A stretch of 64,000 nucleotides of DNA from Hyparrhenia diplandra (Eukaryota > Streptophyta > Magnoliopsida > Poales > Poaceae), in contig JADLZK010010448.1 in assembly GCA_015847255.1 (NCBI GenBank), positions 744,001 through 808,000 on the forward strand, in the 5' to 3' direction. Positions 35,525 to 47,475 of this stretch are shown piece by piece. The notes beneath the pieces were generated by a model. The model did no database searches. It saw nothing but the letters and a program-made list of their open reading frames with translations, and had not been told where the DNA came from. Numbering within the stretch: position 1 is the stretch's first letter; each line of letters begins with the position of its first letter. A program made the translations under genes and the position numbers.

Positions 35525-36472
35525 ATGCATGAAAACTGGATCCGAGTCTCGGTCTCTCTATCGCCGGGCTTCTATCACCGGCGGCGGCTTCATCGTCGGT
35601 TAGGTTTTCGTTCTTCTCTGCTTCATCGGCGGCGGCGGTGGTGGCGTCTGCGGCGGTTCAGGGGCCGGCTTCTCCGGTGCTGCGCCCTGTGCGTGCGTGT
35701 CGGGGGTTCCGCTCGCGTCTGGCGTCGTTCGGCGGCGCGGGCGGGTCCGTGGCGGCGTCGTCCCTCGCGCTCATCCACTTCGTCCAGGCCGTCGCCTTCG
35801 TGCTGTCTCCATCGGGGGCGATGGTGCCGGTGGACTTCGAGCGGGATGCGGCGTCGGCCTGCTTCGGGTTGGTCGGCAGGGTTTCCCCGGCGGCGCGCGG
35901 GCTGGCCTGGCGCGACCTCCCTCCCCGTGCATCGGTTGCGCGGCTCAGGGACTTCGGCAGCGCGAGGCGTTTGGTCGTCATGGCTTCAACGACGACGGCT
36001 TCGGAGGGCGACAGCGGCGATGCGACGAAGTTTTCTCCGAGCTGACTTCTGGCTTGGAATCCTTCACCATGTCCGATGGTTTCCCTGCCCCTGTGAACGT
36101 CGTTCGATTGAAGTCGTTTGGGTGTGCCGGGAGGATGGGTATGTTTTTGTCAGTTCGATTTTATCCGCGATTGCAGGTTCTGGGAAAGGGATGGTGCGCA
36201 AATTCACTGGGAAGGGTGCCAACCATCAGATTCATCAGCAGAACGGTTGCAGTTCAGGCGTACCATCGATTTTTGCATCAATTTCGGACTGCTCCAATCG
36301 ATCAGGTAATTTGTCGAATGAAATCGGTATGGGTCCATTCAGGCAAGGTGCGTCTCTGAAAGCCATCTATGACATTTTATCCAGATTTGATGAAAGGAAA
36401 AGGAAACTAGTAGAGTCGTTAGGTTTCGTTGGGCACACATTATCAATGACATTTATAACTGTAACATGGTAA
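35525..36472 (+). CDS. Uncertain ORF, possible transposon-associated plant protein
   Basis: A 315-codon frame is open across a GC-rich segment; the Arg-rich first half is probably composition-driven. The C-terminal part (SLKAIYDILSRFDERKRKLVESLGF) resembles the 'helix plus GFG' segment seen in grass proteins associated with Ulp1-bearing transposons, as I remember them. An ATGGTAAGT donor-like site at about 36465-36473 suggests that coding could continue by splicing, but I found no following exon. A second open frame (35697-36359) overlaps it. I treat this as a possible transposon-derived gene fragment rather than an established gene. Confidence 0.3.
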   Translation: MHENWIRVSVSLSPGFYHRRRLHRRLGFRSSLLHRRRRWWRLRRFRGRLLRCCALCVRVGGSARVWRRSAARAGPWRRRPSRSSTSSRPSPSCCLHRGRWCRWTSSGMRRRPASGWSAGFPRRRAGWPGATSLPVHRLRGSGTSAARGVWSSWLQRRRLRRATAAMRRSFLRADFWLGILHHVRWFPCPCERRSIEVVWVCREDGYVFVSSILSAIAGSGKGMVRKFTGKGANHQIHQQNGCSSGVPSIFASISDCSNRSGNLSNEIGMGPFRQGASLKAIYDILSRFDERKRKLVESLGFVGHTLSMTFITVTW

Positions 36473-38900
36473 GTTGAGATAGAAACAGATAGATTTATTT
36501 GTTTCCAAGTGACAAAAAAAAAACCAATAATAGAAGAATGTAACGGTTTGCTACAGATATTCTTCAGTGATTCTGTATGAAAGATGGGTATGTTTTTCCT
36601 GGAACCTGAAAGTCAATGCAATAGTAGTGTTCGACCCGGCTCTGTTGTTTCATCTGTGATTCTGGTTTTGTTCCTGTCTGGGAACATGATTGGTGTGCTG
36701 CATCAGTATCTGCGTTCTATTGGCGCTACACGGGTAACCGCTATTTAGTTCCAACGCCATTATAGACTGTTATATAGAAGTTTGCAGGGCTGCATACATA
36801 AATAAAAAAGTATTCTGACAGGAGGACAGAGAAATTTTAGTACGCATTATGCTTTATTAATCCATGATGTGGCTTGTTGCAGTTGGAAGTTGGAACCGTA
36901 CAGGTATGATGTGCGCATATTCATGCCGGTGCTTTGATGGGGATCAACGGCTGTCGGAAATATAAAGGGTAATTGTAATTATTATGAATATTATGGTTAT
37001 TTGGTTATGATGATGCAGCAGTTTCGGGAAGTTTTCAGTGCGGGGGTTCAAATGGGGAGTTTGATAGAGAAGAAAACAGGTATTACCACTGGCCAGCTCC
37101 AAACTCGACATTGAGTTCGAGTTAGCTTGGATATTACCACTGACATTGAGTGAACTCAAAGTAAGCTATTCGGACTGTTCTTTTATGCCAAACCAGTGAG
37201 GAAATGTTAGAAGATGCTATCTGAGAATACTTCACTAATCTTCATATGCTTACATTTTCTTTGTAGTCATAATGCACTTAAATTCACATAGTTGTTCATT
37301 ATAAAATATAAATAGGCCATCAAACATAGTTACTATATCTTAACGATGTTACATTATATTTTGATGAGACCTTTGAGTTGCAGTACAATAGGATTCCTTC
37401 ATCAATCCGTACCAATAATGTATTGTTCTCCTTCCTACTACAACTAGCAACACATATTCTGATTTCTTAGTTTTGACACTTCCTATTCAATAATATTACA
37501 ACTCAACTGATGTCGTTTGCAGTTCCAGTAACCACACATCCCATATGTACTTATCGCTGCGCATAAGGTGACTTGTTGTCCTATTATTAGCCTACTTTAG
37601 AAAAGCCTAATCTCATTATTTACTATGCCAAGCCTTACCACCGCTGCAACCATTTACTTAACAACATCAGGGGTCTCATGCAGGCACGCCGCCTGAACTG
37701 TGACGCCTCCTTCAATGACACCTCTAAAATGATTTTATGAAACATCTGAAGTGCTAACATAAAGCATGTTTAAATCTGTGCAGACACTTTTACCAATTCC
37801 TCAATGGACACCTCAAACGATGACAATCAAGCCTGGGAATCCGACCGCAGCTACACGTCCCACTGATCGCCCCTGATCTTTCCTACTATCTCCAAAGTCC
37901 AGAAGAGGCCCAGTAAAGTTGCTGCCAACATTATAATATTTTGTGCCTGGCACTCAGAGATGCTTTTGCATAGCTGCTACAGAAAAGCCCCACTAGGCAC
38001 TACTGCATCCACTTAATCCAATCATTGTATTATATTTCGACCCGATGATCTGTAAGACTCTAATGCTTCTGTGGAAATACCGTACTTCATAGTTTAGCAA
38101 ACCAGGTATTTGTTTGTAGGTATGTAGACCCAGAAACATGTGCTCTAGAAATCTCCATGTATGCTTGAACCTATTACTATGTTATTTCTCAATGTGGAAT
38201 GATATGCAGTATGAACGATACAGTCGAATTTCTGCCTACCTGTGCGCCTGATGGCGCACGCCCCTTCGTTCACTAGTTGATGTCCAAAACAAAAACGGCA
38301 ATGGCTTGCAATTGTCAAACTCCACTCATCAAGCTACATGAATGTCTCTGTCTCATGTCATTGTATATTAACTTGGGTGTGTGCTTGTTCCATGATACCT
38401 AGTTGTCAAAACGTAGCTAAAAATAACTGATATGGGCAAGCTAGAAATTGATGGACGAACTTGATACCTAGTTGGGTCACAGAGGGACCTTACTGCCACT
38501 TTTCTGATAGGCACGGCAGATTGGGTACCATGAACAGCCAGGATGCTGCAAACCCTCCCAACGCGGACTTTATTTTCACGAAGCTTTTGAATATGACAAT
38601 GTTTCACCCTAAGATACCAAATCCCAATTGCGTGGGTCTTCCTCGCTTCCTGCAGTAATGAAAACCAAAGTCCCAGCAGCAAAAAACACAAAACGAACCC
38701 AAATTAATGCATAGTCTAAAACGCTACTGCATTGTCGCTTCTGTTTATCTCATATAAATTCCAATAATAAAACAAAATTAAAAAAAGGATCAAATCAAAA
38801 TTACTTCTGTTATTCACATCTAGATCGGAACATAACTTTCACCTGTCAGATTACCACTCCATATACACCTCGCGCATAAAGAAGAGCCCCCAAACAACAT
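36473..38900. other. Gene-poor spacer
   Basis: AT-rich, single-copy-looking sequence with stops in all frames. The few open frames (for example 38368-38691) show no domain. Confidence 0.5.
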
Positions 38901-38955
38901 GTTTTTTTCAACACATTCATCTGATCCGCTGCTTCCATCGGTGAAACAAAAGAAC

Positions 38956-39585
38956 TTAAAAAAAACCACAACCACGCGTACGCCCCGCCCCTGCCCCGGG
39001 CACGCGCCCCGCCTCCCGCCGTCGACCGATCGCCGCCAGCTGAGCTCCTTGGCCAACACGATGGCGCGCGATGAGCTCCCCCGGCGACCGTGATGACGTC
39101 GCATGGTTAGCTGCCCCGGCCACCGCGACGGCGCGGGACGGCGACCGGCAGCGTGGGGCGCGCGCGGGCCTGGCGCGGTCGACGAGCGCGTGTCCGGCGG
39201 TGGAGCTGTCGATGCGGACGGAGAAGGGGCGCGACCAGAGCAGCACCGCAGCCTCGCCGGCGATCTCGACGGTTGCGTCCAGCTCCATGTGGCGGCGCAC
39301 GACGTCGGAGAGGACGGCGCGGGCGCCGTGCGCGAGCTCGACGCCGTCGAGGCGCGCCGGGAGCTGGTGCAGGCGGCAGGAGGTGGCGGGCTGCTCTCCG
39401 GCATCGAGGTGGAGGCGACCCCGCACGGGAGCGCGCCGCGCAGTCCTGGAGCCGGGAGGCGGAGTTCGGCCTGCTCGCCGGCGCGACCATGGGCCCTTCA
39501 ACATTCGCTTAAAATAGAAGCCACCGGCGGGCCCTCCCTCAAAAATCGAAAAATTGTAACACGCACCCGGATCCCACGACCTCAC
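38956..39585 (-). CDS. Possible LEA_2-type fragment in a GC-rich block
   Basis: A 209-codon - strand frame contains LPARLDGVELAHGARAVLSD and RRHMELDATVEIAGEAAVLL followed by WSRPFSVRIDSS. The second part has the look of the C-terminal LEA_2/NDR1-HIN1-like fold of plant LEA proteins. Before and after that segment the frame becomes Arg/Ala-rich without family features, and the usual N-terminal membrane anchor is not visible. It may be a fragment or a captured exon. Overlapping frames on both strands are composition effects. Confidence 0.3.
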   Translation of the reverse strand: MRSWDPGACYNFSIFEGGPAGGFYFKRMLKGPWSRRRAGRTPPPGSRTARRAPVRGRLHLDAGEQPATSCRLHQLPARLDGVELAHGARAVLSDVVRRHMELDATVEIAGEAAVLLWSRPFSVRIDSSTAGHALVDRARPARAPRCRSPSRAVAVAGAANHATSSRSPGELIARHRVGQGAQLAAIGRRREAGRVPGAGAGRTRGCGFF

Positions 39586-42500
39586 CCATTGCGTCTGTCA
39601 TGTCATCAGCTTAGTTTTGCTAAAGTGCCTTCTAAACAGAGTAGACTGAGACATGTGTCGTCCATCCGCTAACAACATAATAAAATCCCCGCCGTCCAAG
39701 ACTATGGGTACATACCCGCGTGGGTATCAAACAATTTACGCCTCCGGCCGGCAGTCCGTGATCCAATCCACGACGACGAGCGAGCGAGGAAGGCATGCAT
39801 TGCCTGCTGCCATTCGCTGTGGATTCCATCGATCATTCATGGCCGTCTGATGCTGATTTGCTGTTGATTTATTATGAAAAAAACACTGCTAAATGTCTTT
39901 GCTAATAGTAGGAATAGATGCCAGCCAGAGCCAGTCCACGCAATCTGCAACCGATCCTGTGCTGTGGTGCCTGCGGCCGTGCAGGGCAGATGGTCGGCAA
40001 GGGAGCCGGAACCAGCACAGGATCGGAGGCCGTGCGTCGCGGCGGGCCGGCACCTCACGTGCCGCTTTTATTCCGTGCAAACCGCGTCTCTGCTGCCCCC
40101 CCTACCGGCTATGCATAATATGCTAACGATAATATAATGCATATACTATATACATGTTCCGTGCAAAGTTTATTTGATCTCAAACATGTTTCCGCGATAA
40201 ATATACATACCATGAGATGCAAATTTGGTAATGATTTTTACAAACCTAGCTAACGTATAAAAGTATCTAGTCTCGTGATATCGAGTTATTTCGTACGTAC
40301 TATGTGTAGGTGGCTGTCAACACGTACATACATGTGGCAGGTTCGACGGTCTGCCATCTGTACGTCCACGTGTACCTGCATGTGTACATGTGGCAGGTTC
40401 CGACGGTTGGCCATCATCTGTCCTTTGTTTAGCGGCTACGCTTCCTAATCATGCATGGTGAACTATCCAAGTTTGTTTGTACGTTTCCCCTAATGGCCCG
40501 GAACCGATAGTACTGCATGATGTTTCTTCTAATGAGAATGAGAAAGTGTTTAGCTTTTCTAGAGGTGGTTCTGCATAAACTCGTCCTGCTTTTCAAATGT
40601 GTTACATGTTCTTTTCCGAGTGTCATCTGTGTAGTAACCGCGCTCACAGGACAGTTTTCTTTGAGGTTATCAAGTTTCATCATCTAATGGAAGTTATCAA
40701 CATTCAGAGTTTCAAGTTAGCATTTCGATCAAGTGACTTGTGCATGTGTTTTCTAAAAAGAGGAGAGAGAAGAATTAAGTAACCTTTTGGTGGTTTTCAA
40801 CCTCTAGATATAAGTCATAGAATTGAATGTATACGTAACGATAGAATGAAACTACGGCAATGAGGGTGATTGTTTCATTATATTCAACCTAAAACGACAT
40901 TTAAAAAAATACTAACTATGAAATTCTTCACTAGGACCGTATATGTTGAAAAATCTCTTTGTTTCCTATGTTTTTCCATAAAATGAATAATAAATTGTTT
41001 TTAATTTATAAACCTCTTTTTTTTTTGTAAAATTCTTGCATTCCAAAATTGTTTTCTATAAAACTCTGTTTTTTTAAAAATCCTTGCACTCCAAAAAGTT
41101 AGTGTGGTTGTCTTGCCCTTTCCTCTTTATACCGTGTGCATATATAGTATTTATGATGACAGGGGTCCTCACTCCACTCTCACTAAAGCACAACCAGATG
41201 CATGCATTCAGGAGTCCAAAATTCAACCCAAGGGACCGTGATGATGACAAACGGCAGTCTCGGCAGCCTTTGACAGAAGAAATTAAAAAAAGCATAGTAT
41301 AATTCTGCGTGATTAAAGGCTTAACCACTACGACTGTCTCTTGCTCCCTTTTCGTTTAATAATTCTAGTAGATGAGTAGAGTAGGATGCGTGAGATGCCG
41401 TTGATTGCTCGCCCATGATCTCCCACAGATCCTTGCTGCGAGCTTATTAATCAACGAGCTGAGGCCGGTCCTTGATGGCCTCTCACATGGCCACTAGCAC
41501 GTTTGGTCCCTTTCCCTCTCACACACACAGTCATCAGTGCTGGATCGCATCCACCACCACGACGACGAGCCTGGTAGGAAGATGCCATTTTCGTCTATTT
41601 ATTTATATATATACATATATAATTATGATATGTATATATATAGATATATTTCCCTTGATTTGTCCACTAACGGCATCATGGTTCTTAATAATATATAGTG
41701 AGGATCGGACAGCTCACACATGGCTTGATATTCTCTTTGGCACCATCGCTCGTCGCCACCGTACCCGGGCCTGATGATGCTGGTCAAACTTGTATTAGAC
41801 TAATCAGGCCTACGTACGTGCTAACAAAAACCATAGATTATATAGCGTTCACTACTAGATTAAGGCTTTGTAATTTTCAAATGGGTTTCATTTCGCTTCC
41901 TTTGTTTTAGGGTCGCGGCATCTACTCCCTCCTATGTTTGAAATTTGGATGCTTGTATGTCCACACAACCCAAGAGCACGTGCAAAGCCACGCCTTGTTG
42001 TTAGATTCATGTCAGAGGAAGGACTTTATTTTCTAGGGTGTGGGGGGAAGGGATGTATGTATTCATAGTGGAGGTGAGTATAACAAAGAAAACGTCTCTG
42101 GTGCAGATTCAAACACCTTAGAGCATCCCGCATGCTAAGTTGATGTAATTCTACCACACCTGGTTATGTGGTGGATAGAGGGTGTTACCGACCACCGTAT
42201 ATGACATCTGGAATCGCCCTAAGATATGTTGCTCCATCTATCCTTACGTCTTTATATACCATAGAGAGAGAAAAATGTCCAATGGCCTTGAGTTGGTGAT
42301 GATGACATCCATTCATGTGGTGACACTGATGATACCAATTGCTTCACTAGTCGAGGGTTGAGGCGGCGCCTAACTCACCTAAGCTTTTTCCGCTCAGTAG
42401 CTATATATCTATAGTTTATTTCAAGCTCGATGGCTTTTTGTGAGTTTTATGTCTCTATCTTTTCCCTTCGGTCAATCAACTGCAATATATTATGTAAGGG

Positions 42501-43900
42501 TAATATTAGTCAAATTACTTTATTTGTTTTCATAGTGATGGCTCAAGGAAAAGTGTGACCATGATTAACGTCATGGTATGAAGAAAAGCTGATGGTCGGT
42601 CAACTAGTCAACCTAATATAGATACATCGGTAACACATAATAATACAATTTACTTGGTAAGTCGTTCTACCAAATGTTCTCATTTCACATCAAACAACAG
42701 AAACCATTTGTACACACATTGAGGTAATGGGAATAATGCAAAACCCACTTAAAATGAGAATACTACACCGTTCTTTGGAAAATGGTAACTATTACTTCAT
42801 TGATAAACTTGGAAATAAAGTTCAACAAGTTTGCATCCATATGTATGATTCATTACACGAAAGTTTAGAGAAAAAATGTGTATATATGATTATATCAATG
42901 TATTAATTAGGATCCCAAATTGCACAATATATTGATTAACAATAATAAAATACGAAAGTAAAATAGACCATTTTAAGGTAATCCAAACTATTGTGTGAGC
43001 CGTGTCCACGTACTACAAGTTATCCAAGTTTTGGCATCTCTATCGCAATCGCAAAAGGAGGTGTTGCCGTGTTACTATGACCACTCATTACTTGGTGAGC
43101 TAATAGACCCAAAATCAATTATTGCATAACAAACAAGGCGATAAAGTTTAGTTGGCACATGCTGTTTTAGGCATTGCGATCAATAATAAAGTAGGGAATA
43201 TTTTATTTGCTACTGGTCATTTATTTTCTTATAAAAGTTCATAATAAATATCAAAATGCGTATACCATTGGAAATGAGATCTGATAAAACCAGGAGGAAT
43301 TTAGATCATGCAGAAAGCTAGTATGCAATATGGATGCATGGCTGTTTTTTGTGCGTGTGTGTTTTAAGACTACTATTGGAAATTCAAACTTATTTAGGTA
43401 TTTGAATCATGATGCATCAAATTCATATTTGAGTTATTACGATGGATAAGGCATAAACCGTAGTCTAAAAGATTCCAAAGAAATTAATTTAAATGCATAA
43501 CAAATACACAAGGATATTACTTTTACAGACTAACAAGAAACAAAGAGAGGTGGGGGTGGAGTACAAATTCTTCCAAATTTGAATGCCAAACAATAGTTTG
43601 GGAAAAACACCAAAAGGCCCTATGACCAGGCACAAGATGAAAAGGACCCAATTTGCTAAGCTCAGCAATCATGGCCACTGTGTCTTGGTGCAGGCCGAAA
43701 AAATAAATCAATTATTTCAGCCTGTCCTGTCTCCCACCTGCTTTTGCTCAAACTGTTTCCCATATGCAACATTTTTAAAAATATTTAAATAGTACATACA
43801 CTAACAATAGCAACCTTTTTCAGTTGTGATATATAAAAAAAGATAGAGGAAAAACCAATAAAATAATGTCCCCTTGCGGGTAAGCTGTCTCTGGTGTGTG
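39586..43900. other. Long gene-poor stretch
   Basis: About 4.3 kb of mostly AT-rich DNA without a supported gene or RNA. It includes a short imperfect tandem repeat (40330-40420) and TA-rich microsatellite-like text near 41600-41650. It forms the upstream region of the gene at 44632. Confidence 0.5.
40326..40424. repeat. Two-unit ~56-bp tandem repeat
   Basis: ACATGTGGCAGGTTC followed by CGACGGT and a GCCATC...CTGT segment occurs at about 40330 and again at 40386, with small differences. Confidence 0.65.
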
Positions 43901-43930
43901 TGGGTTTGTGGTGCCCCATCATTTTCGGGC

Positions 43931-43937
43931 TATTTAA
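43931..43937 (+). promoter_or_regulatory. TATA-like box of the 44.6-kb gene
   Basis: TATTTAA is followed about 30 bases later by a pyrimidine-rich CTCCTTCCTCCTCCTCATCC tract, the usual plant layout for a TATA box and initiation region. An AGGTAAAAC-like donor near 44138 and the TTGCAGGGT acceptor ending near 44569 point to a 5' UTR intron between here and the start codon. Confidence 0.55.
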
Positions 43938-44631
43938 GGCACCCATTCCCCTCCATTCCCCCTCCTTCCTCCTCCTCATCCAGCACAGGGGGAGCTCCAC
44001 TCAAAGCTTCAAGAGCTTTATTTTTTTTCTTGTTTTGTTTTATTTTCTTGGTAGGAGTAACAATAGTTCTTCCTGGCTGCCTTCCTCTCTATCATCCTCT
44101 CCTAGGAGAGAGAGAGAAATCCAGAGGCAAAGCTTCAGGTAAAACATGGCACCCTCTCCCTTCTGAATACCTGAGATCTGTTCTTGTTTCTTCTTCTCAC
44201 ACCAGTTCATCTTAGTAGCTACCAACATGCCTGTGCCTTGCTGCAAATCTCTGAAAGATTTGATTTATTTTCTCTCTAAAGCCAGTGGTCACAGATCTTC
44301 CCAACACCAGTCTTATGTTGTGCATATAAACATGCTTTCTTGCACAAATCTGTTTGAGGATTCGTCTTTTGACAAGGAAAAACTGTCACTAATCCTTCAC
44401 CAAGCTTCACCTCACCATATACTTCTCATAAATTTTGTTCCTTGTCCTGTTTTCCCCTCAGATCTGCTCACCTGTTCATGAAACATTTCATCTTTTTTTT
44501 TTCTTTCTTTCTTCGTGGCCACTCAACTCGTGTAGCTAACCTTTTCTTGCTATGTTTTTCTTCTTGCAGGGTTTGTATAAATTCTAGATCTCTAATCGAC
44601 TAACCAGAAAAAAAAAACCAAAAAAGAAAGC

Positions 44632-45260
44632 ATGAGTCACTTCGCCGCCACCATGAAGAGCCCCCTTGCCGTCGCCGCGCCCGGCGTCGTCGGTGACGCC
44701 AAGAGCCCGCTCTTCTGCCCCAAGCCGCGGCGCCCCGTGGCTCCGCTCCGGTGCCACCAGAGCGGCGGCTTCTCCGACGCCGGCATGGATCTGCTCGACC
44801 TCCTCCTCTCAAAGGTGGGATCTTTTTGCCTCCTCTCGTCCCCGGATTCCCCTCCCTCTCTGTGTTTTTTTTATACATGGCGCTGACGTTTTTCCTGTCG
44901 GAACGTTCTTGGCAGGGAGAGGAGAGCGGTCTGTCGGCGCAGCCACCGCTGTTCTGCGGCTCGCCACCGCGGCGAGCGTCGAATCCGGTGGTCCACGACA
45001 GCCGGTTCGGCATGGACTGCCCGGCCATGCCATGCCGATGCCGGGACTGCCGGTGGTGACCGCCGCCGCCGCCGCCGGTGGCCATCCAGCGGCCGACCCC
45101 GCGCCCGTCGGTGGCGGCGCCGTCCATGTCGCCGCGCGGCGGGGCCGGGTGCGCCCGTGCCCGGTTCGCGTTCCAGCCCGCCGCGGTCCGCGTCGAGGGT
45201 TTTGACTGCCTCGACCGCAGCCGCGGTGGCCGTGGTCATGGCATCACCGCCATGGCCTAG
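44632..45260 (+). CDS. Small conserved plant protein of unknown function, interrupted
   Basis: Exon 1 (44632-44814) encodes 61 residues, with SPLFCPKPRRP and GMDLLDLLLSK. A 101-bp intron follows, and exon 2 (44916-45260) encodes PPLFCGSPPRRASNPVVHDS then RFG and, near the end, FAFQPAAVRVEGFDCLDRS up to TAG. The FCGSPP...NPVVHDSRF and FxPAAVRVEGFDCL segments look like those of an uncharacterised plant-specific family; no activity is known to me. Both conserved segments are in the same frame, but a TGA interrupts it at 45057-45059. Between them an alternative frame reads AMPMPGLPVVTAAAAAGG, which looks more protein-like, so two compensating single-base errors around 45030 and 45080 would explain the stop better than a real truncation. 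Confidence 0.6.
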
Positions 45261-47195
45261 ATGCACATACAACACCCAAGTAACCATGAGAACCCTCCTC
45301 TTCCCCTCCATCCATCCATCTATCCATGGCGCAAAAAGAGCCATCCATCCATCCTTTGTTACCACAAACACTTTGGTTGGAGGAGAGGGGGGGAGAAATT
45401 GAGAGGATCAATTCGTCCTAAATTGTTAACCCCTAAAAAAAACTACTACTTTTTATATATAATCATCAGTCCCATCCATCCATCTGCCGACCCACCCAAC
45501 CAACCAATCCATCCCAACAATCATAATGAGTTTAGGTAATTTTACCACAGATCTTTTTTGTATGTAAATAAAGTTTCAGGTTCAGGTTCGTCATCATGTA
45601 AATTCGGGAGCACCACTACTAGCTGGGGGAAGGAAGGGTAGAAATTAGAGGGGAGGAGCAGGGACAACCAAAAAAGGGCCCCCTCATGGATGATTAATCA
45701 AGATTTCCTCACTCATGTGTTCCTTGCCCCTTCTTTTTCTCTCCTGGAGGGAAGAGGATTGGTTTAGTCATTGGATTAGGTGGGAGGGAGGTTGGGATTA
45801 GTTAGGTAATCTGTCCTAGTTCATCAATCAATGATGGTTTCTTTTCTTTTCTTTTGGTTTTTGATGATGATGGAAATTGTTTTTGGTCCGTCCGTCCGTC
45901 CGTCCATGCAACCAAGAAATTTATTTCCAAGGCCATGGAGAATCTGTACAAAAGAGTGGCTACCTACAAGAGGAGAGTCTGAGAGCAGCAGCAGCAGCAG
46001 CTAGGTTTAATTCAGTCAGTGGATGAGCTGAGAGAGAGATTCATTCACATGCTGAGGGTTATTATTTGTGATATTTTCTCTTCTTTTCTGATTTTGTATA
46101 TTGTAATATCCAGCTGGATTTCCTTCCAATGAATCAAGATGTATAATATTATTATTATGAATTAATCATGCTAGTACTACATGAATGGTTATCTTCTCTT
46201 CACTAAAAGCACACCAGCACCAGCACCACCCTGGATTTCAGACTTTTCATGTTCTTCTGAATCTGATGTGCTGCTGGCTACTGATGGTGATTATGGTGGT
46301 TGAATGGTCCCCTATCAGTCGCTCACTCCCCAAGAAGAGCCACCACCACATGGTTTCCATGTGCCCAAGCAACTGGTAGGCGATAATGACGGCGACGTGT
46401 CAGTACCTCCTGCTAACAAATCCATAATTAATCAGGACTGTAGGTAGCCGCTTGATGGCTTTGTGCTTTCATGGAGAGAGGGATTTGATTAAATTGGGCC
46501 CCAGCCAGCCACGTTTCAAGCAGTAGAAGATGAGATTAACATGACAAAAAAGACTCGTTGCTGGATGTCACTCTCTCTTTAATCTCTCGCCCCTGACGTC
46601 GCTGTCCAGTGAGATTTTGGGTTGATTTGGTTTGGTTGGGACTAGATTGGATGGATGAGCTGAATGAAGCTGTGGACTGGTGAAGTTTTTTTCAGTAGTT
46701 TCTCTATGGTTAGTCAGTTAATCAGTGTGGTTGTGAGAGAGATGGTTGCTTTGCTTGCTTGCAGGAATTCAGAGTTCAAAGAGTTTTTTTTTGACAACTC
46801 AGAGTTCAAAGTTGAAATGGCAAGGGGAGGAGGAGAAAAGGACGACGGGGCAGGACATGACTGTTGTGTGTTGTGTGGCGTGTTGTGGTAGCGTGGTGGT
46901 GTTGTTGCTGTCGCTACTCTTACGGCTAGGCCATGCCATGCCTGAAAAGAGGTCAACCTGAGAGAGAAAGGCTGGGTGGACGCCATGGAAAGGTGCGAAC
47001 TGCAAAAGGCTTGCCATAGTAGCGGCATAGGCATGCAGCAGCATCCAAATCCAGCCTTTCAGTTTGAGTGAGGTCGTAGGCTGTAGGACTGTAGGAGTTC
47101 AAATCTAAGGCTCGAACTTCAAATTCATTCAAACTTGATGCAAGGAGAAGGAGAGAGACGAATGGATCGTTTCGTTGGCCTTTCCAATTAGTTCT
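45261..47195. other. 3' UTR and spacer after the 44.6-kb gene
   Basis: The 3' UTR is rich in CCATCCATC repeats and ends in AT-rich text, probably before 46150. A CAG repeat lies at 45990-46001. No further gene is visible up to the MITE at 47196. Confidence 0.5.
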
Positions 47196-47475
47196 GGGCA
47201 TGTTTAGTTGCCATGCAAAGTCAAAAAGCAAACTCAAAAAGTGCTACAGTAGTCGTCACATCGAATCTTTTGACGCATGTATAGAGCACTAAATGTAGGT
47301 AAACAACAAAACTAATTGCACAGTTCAACTGAAAAGTACGAAACGAATCTTTAAAACTTAGTTAATCCGTGATGGGATAATAATTACCAAATACAAACGA
47401 AAATTAGTTTTGTAAACTAGAAAAGTAGCCCCAATCTAATTTATTTTTGGGCTGCATAAAGCAATAAACATGCCC
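47196..47475. mobile_element. MITE with GGGCATGTTTAGTT termini
   Basis: About 280 bp. The left end is GGGCATGTTTAGTT and the right end, read inward, is GGGCATGTTTATT. The interior shares CACATCGAATCTTTTGACGC, a CACTAAATGTAG-like block, AACTAATTG and AATACAAACGAAAA with the element at 56196, so both belong to one family. The family name and a clear target duplication are not certain. Confidence 0.75.

Noticed and set aside
44600..45371. Long - strand ORFs opposite the 44.6-kb gene
   Set aside because: Composition-driven antisense frames; the conserved blocks and splice sites are on the + strand.
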